Assembly (NCBI RefSeq): GCF_947501165.1
Contig: NZ_CANMUU010000001.1
Span: 434,001-498,000 of the forward strand
Length of the DNA stretch: 64,000 bases
Origin: an uncultured Allomuricauda sp.
GTDB lineage: Bacteria; Bacteroidota; Bacteroidia; Flavobacteriales; Flavobacteriaceae
Direction of reading: 5' to 3'
Part shown: in pieces, positions 1 to 10,087 of the stretch
Numbering within the stretch: position 1 is the stretch's first letter
Layout: each line of letters begins with the position of its first letter
Position numbers and translations under genes: made by a program
The notes under the pieces: generated by a model
The model's database searches: none
What the model was told of the DNA's origin: nothing
The model's input: the letters and a program-made list of their open reading frames with translations, nothing else

Positions 1-447
1 TTGATCTATGATAACAAGAAACAACAAGGAGCCTTTCAAATGATAGATAAATTAATGGCAGCAAACCTCATCGATGGAGTGGGGTATCAAATGCATATTG
101 ATTATGCATTCCCGAATAAACGGGCCATTAAAGAGGCAACAGACCTGAGCGTACGACGAAAGCTTTTGGTACACTTCTCAGAATTGGATGTTAGAACCAA
201 TCCAAAAGGAGATATTCAAGAATTAACAGAACAAAGACTTCAAGCACAGGGCAAGAAAGTCTTTGAAGTAGTGGAAGTATTTAATGAAATTCCCGAAGCA
301 TACAAATATGCCTTAACAGTTTGGGGACTTAAAGATGATGATTCATGGGTAACTCCAGAATACGGTCACCCAGATTGGCCCCTTTTATTTGACAGTTCAT
401 TTAAAAAGAAAGAAGCATACAAAGGTTTTGCTCAAGCTTTAAAATGA
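1..447 (+). CDS. GH10 endo-1,4-beta-xylanase, C-terminal part (5' end outside window)
   Basis: This is the last 148 residues of a secreted glycoside hydrolase family 10 xylanase, which cuts the beta-1,4 backbone of xylan. The visible part carries the GVGYQMHID strand, then HFSELDVR, whose Glu (residue 61 of the fragment) matches the GH10 catalytic nucleophile, then WGLKDDDSW and the closing PLLFDSSFKKKEAYKG segment typical of the family's end. The acid/base Glu and the N-terminus lie left of the window, and the TTG at base 1 is simply an in-frame codon, not a start. It heads the xylan/xylose operon that follows 80 bp downstream. Confidence 0.93.
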   Translation: MIYDNKKQQGAFQMIDKLMAANLIDGVGYQMHIDYAFPNKRAIKEATDLSVRRKLLVHFSELDVRTNPKGDIQELTEQRLQAQGKKVFEVVEVFNEIPEAYKYALTVWGLKDDDSWVTPEYGHPDWPLLFDSSFKKKEAYKGFAQALK

Positions 448-527
448 CAGTATAAAAAACATCGAATCAAAAAAGAACATAATCGAATATAATTCAAGCA
501 TTTCATAACCTTGATTAAAACAAACAA

Positions 528-3185
528 ATGACAATCAAAAACTTTATTTTGGGCCTTCCCCTTAGCCTAATTCTATTGGCAGGCTGCTCAGGGTCAATCT
601 CAAAAAACAAAGAGATGGAAATCAGCGATAACACCTCTTTTGATTTTGAAGCTAAAGCAAAGGAACTGGTATCCCAAATGACGCTTGAGGAAAAGGTGTC
701 CCAAATGAGTTATGAATCGCCAGCGATAGATAGACTTGGCATACCTGAATACAATTGGTGGAATGAGTGCCTCCATGGTGTAGGAAGAGCTGGTAAGGCC
801 ACGGTATTCCCTCAGGCAATAGGATTGGCCGCCACATTTGACAAGGACAATATGTCCAAGATTTCAGAAATCATTTCAGATGAGGCTAGAGCCAAGCATC
901 ACGAATTTGCTTCAAGAGGTAAAAGAGGTATCTATCAAGGCCTTACCTATTGGACGCCCAACATCAATATTTTTAGAGATCCTCGTTGGGGCCGTGGCAT
1001 GGAAACCTATGGAGAAGACCCCTATTTGGCAGGAGAATTAGCGGTTCGTTTTATTAAAGGTTTGCAAGGAGATGACCCTAATTACCTAAAGCTGGTGGCC
1101 ACAGCAAAACATTTTGCGGTACATAGTGGCCCTGAAGCAGACCGCCATCGATTTGATGCAGTTCCTAGTCCTCAAGACTTTTTAAATACTTACAGCCCTC
1201 ATTTTGAAAAAGTGGTCAAAGAAGCCGATGTATATTCCATTATGTGTGCCTACAACAGCTTCAACGGTAAACCTTGTTGCGGAAATGAAGAACTCAGTAG
1301 CCTTTTACGTGACGACTGGGGATTTGATGGTTATATTGTTTCCGATTGTTGGGCCATTCGTGATTTTTATGATGAAAATGCCCATAAAATAAGTGCAGAT
1401 GCTAAAGAAGCTTCTGCCATTGCCGTAAAAGCTGGAACCGATTTGAATTGTGGGAATTCCTATCCGGCATTGGTACAGGCTGTTAAAGATGGCTTGATTA
1501 CCGAAGCAGAATTAGATGTTTCCTTAGAAAGATTAATGGTAGCGAGGCTTAAACTGGGATTGTTCGCTCCTGAAGGTGCTGTACCATACGAGAATATCCC
1601 TTATGATGTTGTGGATTCCGAAAAACATCGACTTGCAGCGCTTGAAACGGCCCGCAAATCGATTGTGCTTCTTAAGAATGAGGAAAACACCCTGCCATGG
1701 GATAAAAGTTCGATTAAAAAGATAGCTGTAATAGGTTCAAACGCAGATGACTTGGAGGTTCTCTTAGGAAACTATAACGGATATCCCACTGAACCCATTA
1801 CTCCCTTAAAAGGTATCCAACAAAAGCTTCCAAATACCAAAGTTTCTTATGCTGTTGGATGTAAATTGGCAGAGGGTCTTCCAGTTTTTGAAGCAATACC
1901 AAAATCTGTTTTGTTCACAGACAATACACTAAAAACAAAAGGGCTAAAAGGTGAATATTTTGATAATATTGCCTTTGAGGGGCAACCAAAACATACAAGA
2001 ATTGATGAAAAAGTAGATTTTACGTGGAGGACCACACCTCCTTTTGAAGACATGAATCCGGATACATATTCCATTCGCTGGGCAGGTATCCTATCCGTGG
2101 AGAAAACGGGAAACTATGCTCTGGGCGGTGAAGCCTTCTCTTCCATGCAACTATTTCTGGATGATGAGCTGTTGATGGAACGACAAGATGTGCATCATCC
2201 CAAAAAAATTTATGAATATGTAAAATTGGAAGCGGGCAAGAAATACAAAATCCGATTCGAATGTGTTCAGAACTATACCGACCACTCCATTATGCGATTG
2301 TTATGGGAAGCTCCAAATGATAATTTGGAGGAAGAAGCCATTGCCGTTGCCCAAGATGCTGATGCTGTGATTTTGTGTATGGGAATCAGCCCATTGCTAG
2401 AAGGAGAAGAGATGAAGGTAAAAGTCGACGGTTTTTCTGGAGGAGACCGCGTGCACACCAAATTGCCGAAAACCCAAACCGACTTGATACAGAAAATACA
2501 GGCCATTGGAAAACCCACGGTTCTAGTATTGCTCAACGGAAGTGCATTGTCCGTAAATTGGGAAAATGAAAATATTCCAGCCATCATTGAGGCATGGTAT
2601 CCGGGTCAGGCAGGGGGAACCGCTATAGCAGATGTTATATTTGGAGATTACAACCCATCTGGAAGGTTGCCCGTAACTTTCTACAAGGACATTAACGATA
2701 TCCCCTCATTTAGCAACTACGATATGAAAGGAAAGACATATCGCTACTTTAAAGGAGAGCCTTTGTATGAATTTGGTCACGGTCTCAGCTATTCTACATT
2801 TGAGTATAGTAATTTCGAAATACCTGAAGAGCTCAAAGCAGGCAAGGACCTAACAGTAAAAATCACGGTTAAAAATACAGGAGAGATTAAGGGAGATGAA
2901 GTCATTCAGGTATACATTCAAAACCCCAATGCAGATGAATACAATCCGCATAAGACATTAGCTTCTTTCGATAGGGTTTCTTTTGAATCTGGGGAAAGTA
3001 GAACTTTAACCTTCAAAATAAGTAAAGAACAATTAAGCACAATAAATAGACAAGGTGATAAAGTTGTGGAACCTGGAGAATATGAGATTTCAGTTGGTGG
3101 CGCCCAACCCTCGTTAGACCGCATTCAAAAGGGTTCTGTAGTAGTAAAAAAACTAATTGTTTCAGGAAGTGGGGTAAAAATTTAA
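528..3185 (+). CDS. GH3 beta-xylosidase with PA14 insert, lipoprotein
   Basis: An 885-residue glycoside hydrolase family 3 enzyme, probably a beta-xylosidase releasing xylose from xylo-oligosaccharides at the outer face of the cell. A lipoprotein signal ends in LLAGC (Cys20). The N-terminal TIM barrel has the NECLHGVGRAG motif common in xylosidase-type GH3 enzymes, the KHF-HSGPE substrate loop, and VSDCW with the likely nucleophile Asp273. A PA14-type carbohydrate-binding domain is inserted at about residues 465-605 within the C-terminal alpha/beta domain, and a fibronectin-III-like domain closes the protein. Its place between xylanase and xylulokinase supports xylosidase over glucosidase activity; exact specificity is inferred. 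Confidence 0.93.
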   Translation: MTIKNFILGLPLSLILLAGCSGSISKNKEMEISDNTSFDFEAKAKELVSQMTLEEKVSQMSYESPAIDRLGIPEYNWWNECLHGVGRAGKATVFPQAIGLAATFDKDNMSKISEIISDEARAKHHEFASRGKRGIYQGLTYWTPNINIFRDPRWGRGMETYGEDPYLAGELAVRFIKGLQGDDPNYLKLVATAKHFAVHSGPEADRHRFDAVPSPQDFLNTYSPHFEKVVKEADVYSIMCAYNSFNGKPCCGNEELSSLLRDDWGFDGYIVSDCWAIRDFYDENAHKISADAKEASAIAVKAGTDLNCGNSYPALVQAVKDGLITEAELDVSLERLMVARLKLGLFAPEGAVPYENIPYDVVDSEKHRLAALETARKSIVLLKNEENTLPWDKSSIKKIAVIGSNADDLEVLLGNYNGYPTEPITPLKGIQQKLPNTKVSYAVGCKLAEGLPVFEAIPKSVLFTDNTLKTKGLKGEYFDNIAFEGQPKHTRIDEKVDFTWRTTPPFEDMNPDTYSIRWAGILSVEKTGNYALGGEAFSSMQLFLDDELLMERQDVHHPKKIYEYVKLEAGKKYKIRFECVQNYTDHSIMRLLWEAPNDNLEEEAIAVAQDADAVILCMGISPLLEGEEMKVKVDGFSGGDRVHTKLPKTQTDLIQKIQAIGKPTVLVLLNGSALSVNWENENIPAIIEAWYPGQAGGTAIADVIFGDYNPSGRLPVTFYKDINDIPSFSNYDMKGKTYRYFKGEPLYEFGHGLSYSTFEYSNFEIPEELKAGKDLTVKITVKNTGEIKGDEVIQVYIQNPNADEYNPHKTLASFDRVSFESGESRTLTFKISKEQLSTINRQGDKVVEPGEYEISVGGAQPSLDRIQKGSVVVKKLIVSGSGVKI

Positions 3186-3235
3186 AGAATACCCCTATCT
3201 TTTAAAGTATTGTAACCAAAAGCAACCAAACCAGC

Positions 3236-4729
3236 ATGTTCTACATCGGTTTTGACATAGGAAGTTCTTCCATTAAGGCTTCGTTAGTGGATGCCAATAC
3301 GGGCAAGGCCATTTTTACCCTACAAGAACCCAGTGAGGAGATGCAAATTGTGAGCAGTCATACGGATTGGGCGGAACAGGGCCCTGAAGTATGGTGGAAA
3401 CACATTTGCGCGGCTTCAAGGCGGCTTTTAGGTGAAAACAAAATTGAGTCAGAACATGTAAAGGGTATCGGTATCGCATATCAGATGCATGGCTTGGTCA
3501 TAGTTGATGCAGATGGAAATGTAATCAGGGATTCTATCATTTGGTGTGATAGTAGAGCTGTGAACCTAGGCGAAGAGGCCTTTTCAAAAATTGGTGAAGA
3601 CCTATGCATGGAACATATGCTAAACTCTCCGGCCAATTTTACAGCTTCAAAACTGGCTTGGGTAAAACAACACGAACCAGAAAACTATAAAAGGATTCAT
3701 AAGTTCATGTTACCTGGCGACTATATCGCTTATAAATTTTCTGGGGATTTCACCACAACAATATCCGGTTTGTCCGAAGGGATTTTGTGGGATTTCAAAA
3801 ATTCGGAACCTGCGGGAACTGTCTTAAATCATTATGGAATAGACAAAAATCTTATCCCGACAATAGTTGACACCTTTGGTGTTCAATCCAAAGTTTCGGA
3901 AAAAGGAGCCGAGGAAAGTGGTTTGCAAAAAGGGACTCCCATTTTATATCGAGCTGGTGACCAACCCAACAATGCTTTATCCCTTAATGTATTTGAACCT
4001 GGGGAAGTGGCAACGACTGGCGGAACATCGGGGGTTTTGTATGCCGTTACGGATAGTTTGAAGGCGTCTGAAGGCATTAAATTGAACAATTTTGCACATG
4101 TGAATCACTCCCCAGAAAAACCAAGAATTGGAAAGCTATTGTGTATCAACGGATGTGGAATTCAATACCGATGGTTGAAAGATATATTGAATCTCAGCCA
4201 AAACTCATATGAGGTCATGAATTCCTATGCTTCCAAAGTACCAATAGGTGCAGATAATCTGCAACTCATTCCCTTTGGGAATGGTGCGGAAAGGATGTTT
4301 GATAATAGAACAATAGGTAGTCATATCAGCAATCTAAATCTCAATAAACATGGTCAGGGGCATATACTACGTGCCGCCTTGGAAGGCATAGCTTTCTCTT
4401 TTGTGTACGGCATGGAAATACTGAAAAAAGACAATACCCAAATCAATGTGATTCGCGCTGGTAACGACAATTTGTTCCGTTCAGAGATATTCTCAGAAAC
4501 GGTGGCTACTTTAATAAATCAAGAAATTGAGATGTACAATACAACAGGCGCAGTAGGAGCTGCTCGGGCAGCTGGAAAAGCAGATGGCGCTTTTGATTTT
4601 GGCACCATGGTATCCCAAAATGATTATGTACAAACCTTTACGCCTAATCAAGAAACAAGCAAATATTCCGAAGCCTATGAGCGATGGAAAACAACATTAA
4701 ATACATTACTAAGAAATCCAAAAGACTAA
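3236..4729 (+). CDS. xylB: Xylulokinase
   Basis: A 497-residue FGGY-family kinase that phosphorylates D-xylulose to xylulose 5-phosphate in the cytoplasm. It starts with the family's ATPase fold strand ([17 protein letters not shown]), and contains [12 protein letters not shown] (family MHG motif), the [10 protein letters not shown] region, the TTGGTSG phosphate loop and the FGGY C-terminal signature area. The stop codon overlaps the next start by one base (TAATG), so it is translationally coupled to xylose isomerase, the enzyme that makes its substrate. This context separates it from glycerol or ribulose kinases. Confidence 0.95.
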   Translation: MFYIGFDIGSSSIKASLVDANTGKAIFTLQEPSEEMQIVSSHTDWAEQGPEVWWKHICAASRRLLGENKIESEHVKGIGIAYQMHGLVIVDADGNVIRDSIIWCDSRAVNLGEEAFSKIGEDLCMEHMLNSPANFTASKLAWVKQHEPENYKRIHKFMLPGDYIAYKFSGDFTTTISGLSEGILWDFKNSEPAGTVLNHYGIDKNLIPTIVDTFGVQSKVSEKGAEESGLQKGTPILYRAGDQPNNALSLNVFEPGEVATTGGTSGVLYAVTDSLKASEGIKLNNFAHVNHSPEKPRIGKLLCINGCGIQYRWLKDILNLSQNSYEVMNSYASKVPIGADNLQLIPFGNGAERMFDNRTIGSHISNLNLNKHGQGHILRAALEGIAFSFVYGMEILKKDNTQINVIRAGNDNLFRSEIFSETVATLINQEIEMYNTTGAVGAARAAGKADGAFDFGTMVSQNDYVQTFTPNQETSKYSEAYERWKTTLNTLLRNPKD

Positions 4730-6048
4730 TGGCATTAACTAACGAATATTTCAAATCCATAGGTAAAATAGGTTTTGAGGGAAAGAATTCTGACAATCCT
4801 TTGGCCTATAAGTACTATAATCCTGAACAGGTAGTTGCAGGCAAAACCATGGCAGACCATTTCAAGTTTGCCGTAGCGTACTGGCACTCCTTTTGTGGTA
4901 CAGGGGCGGATCCTTTTGGTCCTGGAACACAGCAATATGCATGGGATGAACCCAAAGATGCCGTTGAAGCAGCCAAAATGAAAGCAGATGCTGCTTTCGA
5001 ATTCATTTCTAAGCTGGGCTTCAACTATTATTGCTTCCATGATTACGATTTAATTCGCGAAGGGGCCACATTTACCGAATCCGAAGAACGTTTGGCGACC
5101 ATTGTATCCTATCTAAAGCAAAAACAACAGGAAACAGGTATCAAGCTATTATGGGGAACCTCCAACTGTTTTTCCAACCCCAGATATATGAACGGTGCAG
5201 CGACCAATCCCGAATTTAATATTCTGGCTAGAGCAGCGGGCCAAGTAAAATTAGCTTTGGATGCCACTATTGCCTTGGATGGTGAAAACTATGTTTTCTG
5301 GGGCGGAAGAGAAGGTTACATGAGTTTGCTCAATACGGATATGAAACGAGAACTGGATCATATGGGCATGTTTTTGACCAAGGCTCGTGATTATGCTAGA
5401 GCACAAGGCTTTACAGGGACTTTTTTCATAGAGCCTAAGCCTATGGAACCTATGAAGCACCAATATGATTTTGATACAGCAACATCCATCGCCTTTCTAA
5501 AACAGTATGGTTTAGATAAAGATTTCAAAATAAACATTGAGGTCAATCATGCTACTTTAGCACAGCATACCTTTCAGCATGAGCTCCAGGTAGCAGCCGA
5601 CGCAGGTATGCTGGGAAGCATAGACGCAAATCGTGGGGATTATCAAAATGGATGGGATACCGACCAATTCCCAAATAACATTTATGAAGCTACAGAAGCT
5701 ATGTTGGTCTTTCTAAATTCTGGAGGGTTACAAGGTGGCGGAATTAACTTCGACGCCAAGATAAGACGAAACTCAACGGACACCGAAGACATCTTTTTGG
5801 CTCATATTGGGGGTGCCGATGTCTTTGCACGAGCATTATTGACCGCTGAAAAAATCATAAGTTCTTCTGCTTACAATGCATTGAGAGAAAAGCGTTATGC
5901 TTCTTTTGATTCAGGAGATGGTGCTTCTTTTGAAAAGGGAGAGCTTGACTTTGAGAGCCTGTACTCCATTGCCAAAGAAAATGGCGAACTGCCTTTAATC
6001 AGTGGAAAACAGGAGCTGTTCGAGAACATCATAAACCAATACATATAA
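4729..6048 (+). CDS. xylA: Xylose isomerase
   Basis: Converts D-xylose to D-xylulose. From the ATG at 4729 the protein has 439 residues, the usual length of class II xylose isomerases. An upstream in-frame ATG at 4684 lies inside xylB and would add a tail foreign to the family. Visible family features are [13 protein letters not shown], the catalytic-His region [17 protein letters not shown], the metal-binding FIEPKPMEP stretch, [10 protein letters not shown] and the GSIDANRGD loop near the end. It overlaps xylB by one base and is followed 3 bp later by the sugar symporter. Confidence 0.97.
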   Translation: MALTNEYFKSIGKIGFEGKNSDNPLAYKYYNPEQVVAGKTMADHFKFAVAYWHSFCGTGADPFGPGTQQYAWDEPKDAVEAAKMKADAAFEFISKLGFNYYCFHDYDLIREGATFTESEERLATIVSYLKQKQQETGIKLLWGTSNCFSNPRYMNGAATNPEFNILARAAGQVKLALDATIALDGENYVFWGGREGYMSLLNTDMKRELDHMGMFLTKARDYARAQGFTGTFFIEPKPMEPMKHQYDFDTATSIAFLKQYGLDKDFKINIEVNHATLAQHTFQHELQVAADAGMLGSIDANRGDYQNGWDTDQFPNNIYEATEAMLVFLNSGGLQGGGINFDAKIRRNSTDTEDIFLAHIGGADVFARALLTAEKIISSSAYNALREKRYASFDSGDGASFEKGELDFESLYSIAKENGELPLISGKQELFENIINQYI

Positions 6049-6051
6049 TCT

Positions 6052-7719
6052 ATGGAGTCCGTTCTTGAGTTTGGGGATTGGATAGTTTTAGGCATCTACT
6101 TTTTGGCGTTGATTGGTGTCGCCGTTTGGGTAGTCCTACAAAAAAATAAAGATACCGAAGACTATTTTTTGGCAGGAAGAAATGTAGGATGGTTCGTGAT
6201 AGGAGCTTCCATATTTGCCTCCAACATTGGCTCCGAACATGTAGTGGGATTAGCTGGGACCGGATTTGAGTCCGGAACACCCATGGCACATTATGAACTC
6301 CACGCATGGATTGTACTACTATTAGGGTGGTTGTTCTTGCCCTTTTACATCAGAAGTGGTGCTTTTACCATGCCAGAGTTTCTGGAGAAAAGGTTTGATA
6401 GCCGGTCAAGATGGTTCTTATCCATTTTCTCGTTGGTAGGTTATGTGATTACCAAAGTTTCGGTAACCATCTATGCCGGTGGTATTGTAGTATCGGAACT
6501 ATTGGGGGTTTCCTTTTGGGGTGGAGCAATCGGCATTGTAATCTTTACAGGAATTTATACCATTATAGGTGGGATGAAAGCCGTAATATATACCGAAACC
6601 CTGCAAACTATTATTTTGATTTTGGGCTCCATCATTATTACTGTTTTAGGTCTGAATGAAATCGGAGGATGGACTGCAATGACCGAAACTGTGAAAGAAG
6701 TAAGTCCAGAACACTTTAATATGTGGCGACCTATGAGCGACCCCGACTTCCCATGGACCGGACTGTTGATTGGAGGCACAATTGTAGGTATTTGGTATTG
6801 GTGTACCGATCAATACATTGTGCAAAGAACCTTGGCCGCAAACAATATCAAAATAGGACGAAGAGGGGCTATTTTTGGAGCTTATCTGAAGTTATTGCCC
6901 ATTTTCATATTCCTTATTCCAGGAATCATTGCCTTTGCCTTGACCATACAAAATCCTGAAATATTTAGTGTAGAAAAAGCGGACCGGGCGTTTCCTATGT
7001 TGGTAAAAACCTTACTGCCTGTTGGATTAAAAGGATTGGTAGCAGGAGGACTTATTGCTGCTTTAATGAGCTCATTGGCATCGGTTTTCAATTCATGTTC
7101 CACCATTTTTACCATTGACATTTATAAAAAGATAATGCCAGACAAGGAGGAGAAACAACTCCTACGAATCGGTAAGACCGCCACTGCGGTAATTGTTGTT
7201 CTAGGTATTTTCTGGATTCCGATAATGGAAAAGATTGGAGGTGGTGTTATGTACCAGTACTTGCAGAATGTACAATCCTATATTGCCCCACCGGTCACAA
7301 CTGTTTTCCTTCTTGGAATTGTTTGGAAAAGAGTGAACTCAACAGCCGCTATTACAACCTTGATGACCGGATTGGTTTTGCTTGTTGCAAGATTAAGTGC
7401 AGAGATTTACTATCAACCTGATATTGAACATTTTCGTCAAACTGGCGAGCAATTGACATCCGGATTTGCCTATACATTTGCGACTATAAATTTTGCCCAT
7501 ATGGCCATTTTTATGTTCATTTTTTCCCTAGCCCTTTGCATAGGGGTTTCATTGGCAACGACTGCTCCAGACTATAAAACCATTAAAGGGCTATCTTTTG
7601 GAACCTTGGGTGAAGATGATAAACAATTGGCCAAGAAGAGTTATGACACCATTGATGTTGTACTCTCCATTTTACTGGTTGTAATTGTTATTGGAATACT
7701 AACCTATTTCACCGGATAA
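6052..7719 (+). CDS. Sodium/sugar symporter (SSS family), probable xylose uptake
   Basis: A 555-residue integral membrane protein of the solute:sodium symporter family, close in pattern to SGLT-type sugar transporters. It has about 14 hydrophobic helices. Motifs include the first-helix region DWIVLGIYFLALIGVAVW, the family signature DYFLAGRNVGWFVIGASIFASNIG, the GMKAVIYTETLQ segment and WYWCTDQYIVQR. It begins 3 bp after xylA and is followed by an aldose epimerase, so D-xylose or short xylo-oligosaccharides are the likely substrate. The substrate is inferred from context. Confidence 0.92.
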   Translation: MESVLEFGDWIVLGIYFLALIGVAVWVVLQKNKDTEDYFLAGRNVGWFVIGASIFASNIGSEHVVGLAGTGFESGTPMAHYELHAWIVLLLGWLFLPFYIRSGAFTMPEFLEKRFDSRSRWFLSIFSLVGYVITKVSVTIYAGGIVVSELLGVSFWGGAIGIVIFTGIYTIIGGMKAVIYTETLQTIILILGSIIITVLGLNEIGGWTAMTETVKEVSPEHFNMWRPMSDPDFPWTGLLIGGTIVGIWYWCTDQYIVQRTLAANNIKIGRRGAIFGAYLKLLPIFIFLIPGIIAFALTIQNPEIFSVEKADRAFPMLVKTLLPVGLKGLVAGGLIAALMSSLASVFNSCSTIFTIDIYKKIMPDKEEKQLLRIGKTATAVIVVLGIFWIPIMEKIGGGVMYQYLQNVQSYIAPPVTTVFLLGIVWKRVNSTAAITTLMTGLVLLVARLSAEIYYQPDIEHFRQTGEQLTSGFAYTFATINFAHMAIFMFIFSLALCIGVSLATTAPDYKTIKGLSFGTLGEDDKQLAKKSYDTIDVVLSILLVVIVIGILTYFTG

Positions 7720-7756
7720 TCAATGCTCCAATGCTACTAAAGAAAATAGACCAATT

Positions 7757-8743
7757 ATGATGGAGGTAATCAAACTTACCAATTCCAAAGGAATGGAAAT
7801 GGAAGTATGTAGTTACGGCGCCACCCTGATGTCCTTAAAAGTCCCCGACCGTAACAATGATTTGGTTAACGTGGTTGTAGGACTGGACAATGCTGAAAAT
7901 TACACATGTCCAGAATTTCAAGAACATAGTTTATATCTGGGATGCACAGTAGGCCGATATGCGGGTCGTATTTCCAAGGGCTTTTTTGAGTTGGAAGGAA
8001 AAAAATATTATATAGAAAATGAAAACGAAGTACACTTACACGGCGGTAGCTCTGGATTCCACAAAAAATATTGGGAGGTAATATCTACCGAAAACAGTCG
8101 CAGCAACAATGTAAAATTCTGTTTACTGAGTGAGCACATGGAAGGTGGTTATCCCGGGAACATTAAAGTCACTGTGGAATACGAACTTCTTGAATCCAAT
8201 GCATTAAGAATTTTATATAAAGCGACCACAGACCAGACCACGGTGCTCAATCTAACCAATCATGCCTATTACAATCTTAATGGGGAAGGAAGCGTATCCG
8301 ACCATTATCTTCAAATTAACAGCAACAAAATATTGGAATTGGATAAGAAAAAACTTCCAACAGGAAAAATATTGAACTGTTCCAAGACGCATTATGATTT
8401 TGTCAACAAGGCCAAAATCAAAAAAATAATGGAATCAGGACTTGATACCGTTTACGTGCTTTCACCTAAGCCATTTTCCGCTGCGCTCTATTCAGAAAAG
8501 AGCGGAATTTGTATGAAAGTGCTCTCCAAACAGCCTGCGGTGGTGATATACACTCCACCTGAGTTCCCGCACGTGAATTTTAAAGATGAAGCAACCTACA
8601 GTGTATTCCCAGCCATTTGCTTTGAGACACAAAACTTTCCGGACGCCCCCAATAACAAACATTTTCCAAGTTGTGTACTAAGGTCCGGGGAAACCTACAC
8701 AAATGAAACGGTACTGGATTTCAAAACACTAACAACAAACTGA
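7757..8743 (+). CDS. Aldose 1-epimerase (mutarotase)
   Basis: A 328-residue galactose mutarotase-like enzyme that interconverts alpha and beta anomers of aldoses, here likely feeding xylose isomerase. Visible motifs are the early GATLMSLKVPDR strand, LGCTVGRYAGRISKG, HLHGGSSGFHKKYW with a family-typical His, NLTNHAYYNL with the catalytic His, and FETQNFPDAPN with the catalytic Glu. There is no signal peptide, so it should be cytoplasmic. Two start Met codons are adjacent (7757 and 7760). It is the last gene of the xylose operon. Confidence 0.93.
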   Translation: MMEVIKLTNSKGMEMEVCSYGATLMSLKVPDRNNDLVNVVVGLDNAENYTCPEFQEHSLYLGCTVGRYAGRISKGFFELEGKKYYIENENEVHLHGGSSGFHKKYWEVISTENSRSNNVKFCLLSEHMEGGYPGNIKVTVEYELLESNALRILYKATTDQTTVLNLTNHAYYNLNGEGSVSDHYLQINSNKILELDKKKLPTGKILNCSKTHYDFVNKAKIKKIMESGLDTVYVLSPKPFSAALYSEKSGICMKVLSKQPAVVIYTPPEFPHVNFKDEATYSVFPAICFETQNFPDAPNNKHFPSCVLRSGETYTNETVLDFKTLTTN

Positions 8744-8767
8744 CCTTTTTCACTGATTCTTTTTCTT

Positions 8768-8789
8768 ACACTTAGCACTAGTGTTTTTT
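8768..8789 (+). terminator. Weak hairpin terminator after the xylose operon
   Basis: Five-base arms ACACT and AGTGT surround a seven-base loop and are followed by a run of T. It lies 25 bp after the aldose epimerase stop. The stem is short, so the call is modest. Confidence 0.4.
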
Positions 8790-8922
8790 GCCCTTTTTGA
8801 GATTTTAGGCAAAAGGTATCTAGCAAAACTATGGTACCCCATCAAAGCTTAAGAAAAACACTTGCTTCAACGTGAGTATCTCAAAAAAACCTTGTAGCTA
8901 GGACATCTTTACGTACCAAATA

Positions 8923-9684
8923 CTATTTTGTTACCTCTAACTCTTTTTTCAAAATATTTTTAAACCGAGTTGCACTTAAATAGTGGTCGTCCAGTAACCG
9001 ACCGTTATGTAAAAGACTGAACACCCCAAATCCAGATGGTGCGCTTTTGGCTTCCTTTACAGTCTCTATTTTGGAAACTTTTAAATCCACTTCGTAATCC
9101 ATGGCAACGTTTAAGATTGCTGCCGCCGATTTCTCATTCCAAGGACACTGGTCCGCATAAATTAGGTGCCACCCTTTGTACTTTTTTTGTTGCCGATGCC
9201 AGTCCAACAAACTTGGTTTTCTAGCATCTTTGTTCCAGGTTTTCGCCAATAACTCAAATCGGTCTTTGGATTCAATTTGTTCAAATCCATTTTTTTCAAA
9301 AACGCTTTTATTTGCCAGCCATCCGCCCTTGCTTGTCATTACACACACTCCGTCCAAACCCGTTGCTTTCCCTTCTTTTTCGGCATCTTCAATAAGCATG
9401 GCACCATACCCTTTGTTCCTCTCCTTTTTCGAATAAACATAAGTACAATGAATGAATATATAGTTATCCGCATTAATAGGACGCCAGGCATATTTGCCTG
9501 GAACATACTCGATAAAGCCTATCATTTTGTCCTCGTTGTTCTTAAGAATTTTTATTCTCAAGCCTTCTTGAAAGCGCTTTTCAAACCACTCTAGTTTGTC
9601 ATTAAAGCCTTGCCTTTTTGTATCCTTGATACAAAAAAAAGTCTCTTTCATTGCATTCTCCGGTGTAACCTCAACAATTTTCAT
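8923..9684 (-). CDS. GNAT acetyltransferase with C-terminal YoaP-like domain
   Basis: A 253-residue cytoplasmic protein. The first 150 residues form a Gcn5-related N-acetyltransferase domain, with the acetyl-CoA loop seen as ERNKGYGAMLIEDAEKEG. The C-terminal 85 residues (from the YADQCPWNEKSAA segment) match the thioredoxin-like YoaP extension, with a single Cys in QCPW rather than a CxxC pair. The substrate is unknown. It ends the minus-strand group 11215-8923 and lies 15 bp after the NTF2-like gene, so the two are probably co-transcribed. Confidence 0.8.
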   Translation of the reverse strand: MKIVEVTPENAMKETFFCIKDTKRQGFNDKLEWFEKRFQEGLRIKILKNNEDKMIGFIEYVPGKYAWRPINADNYIFIHCTYVYSKKERNKGYGAMLIEDAEKEGKATGLDGVCVMTSKGGWLANKSVFEKNGFEQIESKDRFELLAKTWNKDARKPSLLDWHRQQKKYKGWHLIYADQCPWNEKSAAAILNVAMDYEVDLKVSKIETVKEAKSAPSGFGVFSLLHNGRLLDDHYLSATRFKNILKKELEVTK

Positions 9685-9699
9685 AATCCCTTTTATTCG

Positions 9700-10083
9700 T
9701 TATTTAAAAGTGGCGGTATGTGATACAGGGATATCCCAAGCTTCTTTAATCTTACCATCAATAATACACCATAAAACAACCGCTTCTATTTCCATAGATT
9801 CGCCATCCAACATCATAGTATCCCTGACATGTGTGATGACCAATTCATCCCCCATGGGAAAAGCGGATATTGGGTTTACCTTAAAAGAACCGTTGGTGCC
9901 AACTGCCAATTTTTTAAAAAAATCAATTAACCCCGATGAGCCATAATAGTCTCCTTCAACCTCAGGCAGCTCAGGGTTAATATAATGCCAAACAAAATCT
10001 TCAGCCAACATTTCTCCAATAGTGCTTGAATTAGAAGGGTCGAACTTGTTTAGAATTCTAATATTGGGATGTTCCTTTTCCAT
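9700..10083 (-). CDS. NTF2-like / SnoaL-type fold protein
   Basis: A 127-residue protein whose pattern (helix, then DFVWHYINPELPEVEGDYYG, GLIDFFKKLA, then a run of beta-strands ending in GKIKEAWDI) fits the nuclear transport factor 2-like fold found in many small enzymes and ligand-binding proteins. No clear catalytic set can be named. It lies 4 bp after the bactofilin-like gene and 15 bp before the acetyltransferase, so it belongs to the same transcript and shares the Crp/Fnr-type promoter at 11240-11282. Confidence 0.72.
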   Translation of the reverse strand: MEKEHPNIRILNKFDPSNSSTIGEMLAEDFVWHYINPELPEVEGDYYGSSGLIDFFKKLAVGTNGSFKVNPISAFPMGDELVITHVRDTMMLDGESMEIEAVVLWCIIDGKIKEAWDIPVSHTATFK

Positions 10084-10087
10084 ACTA

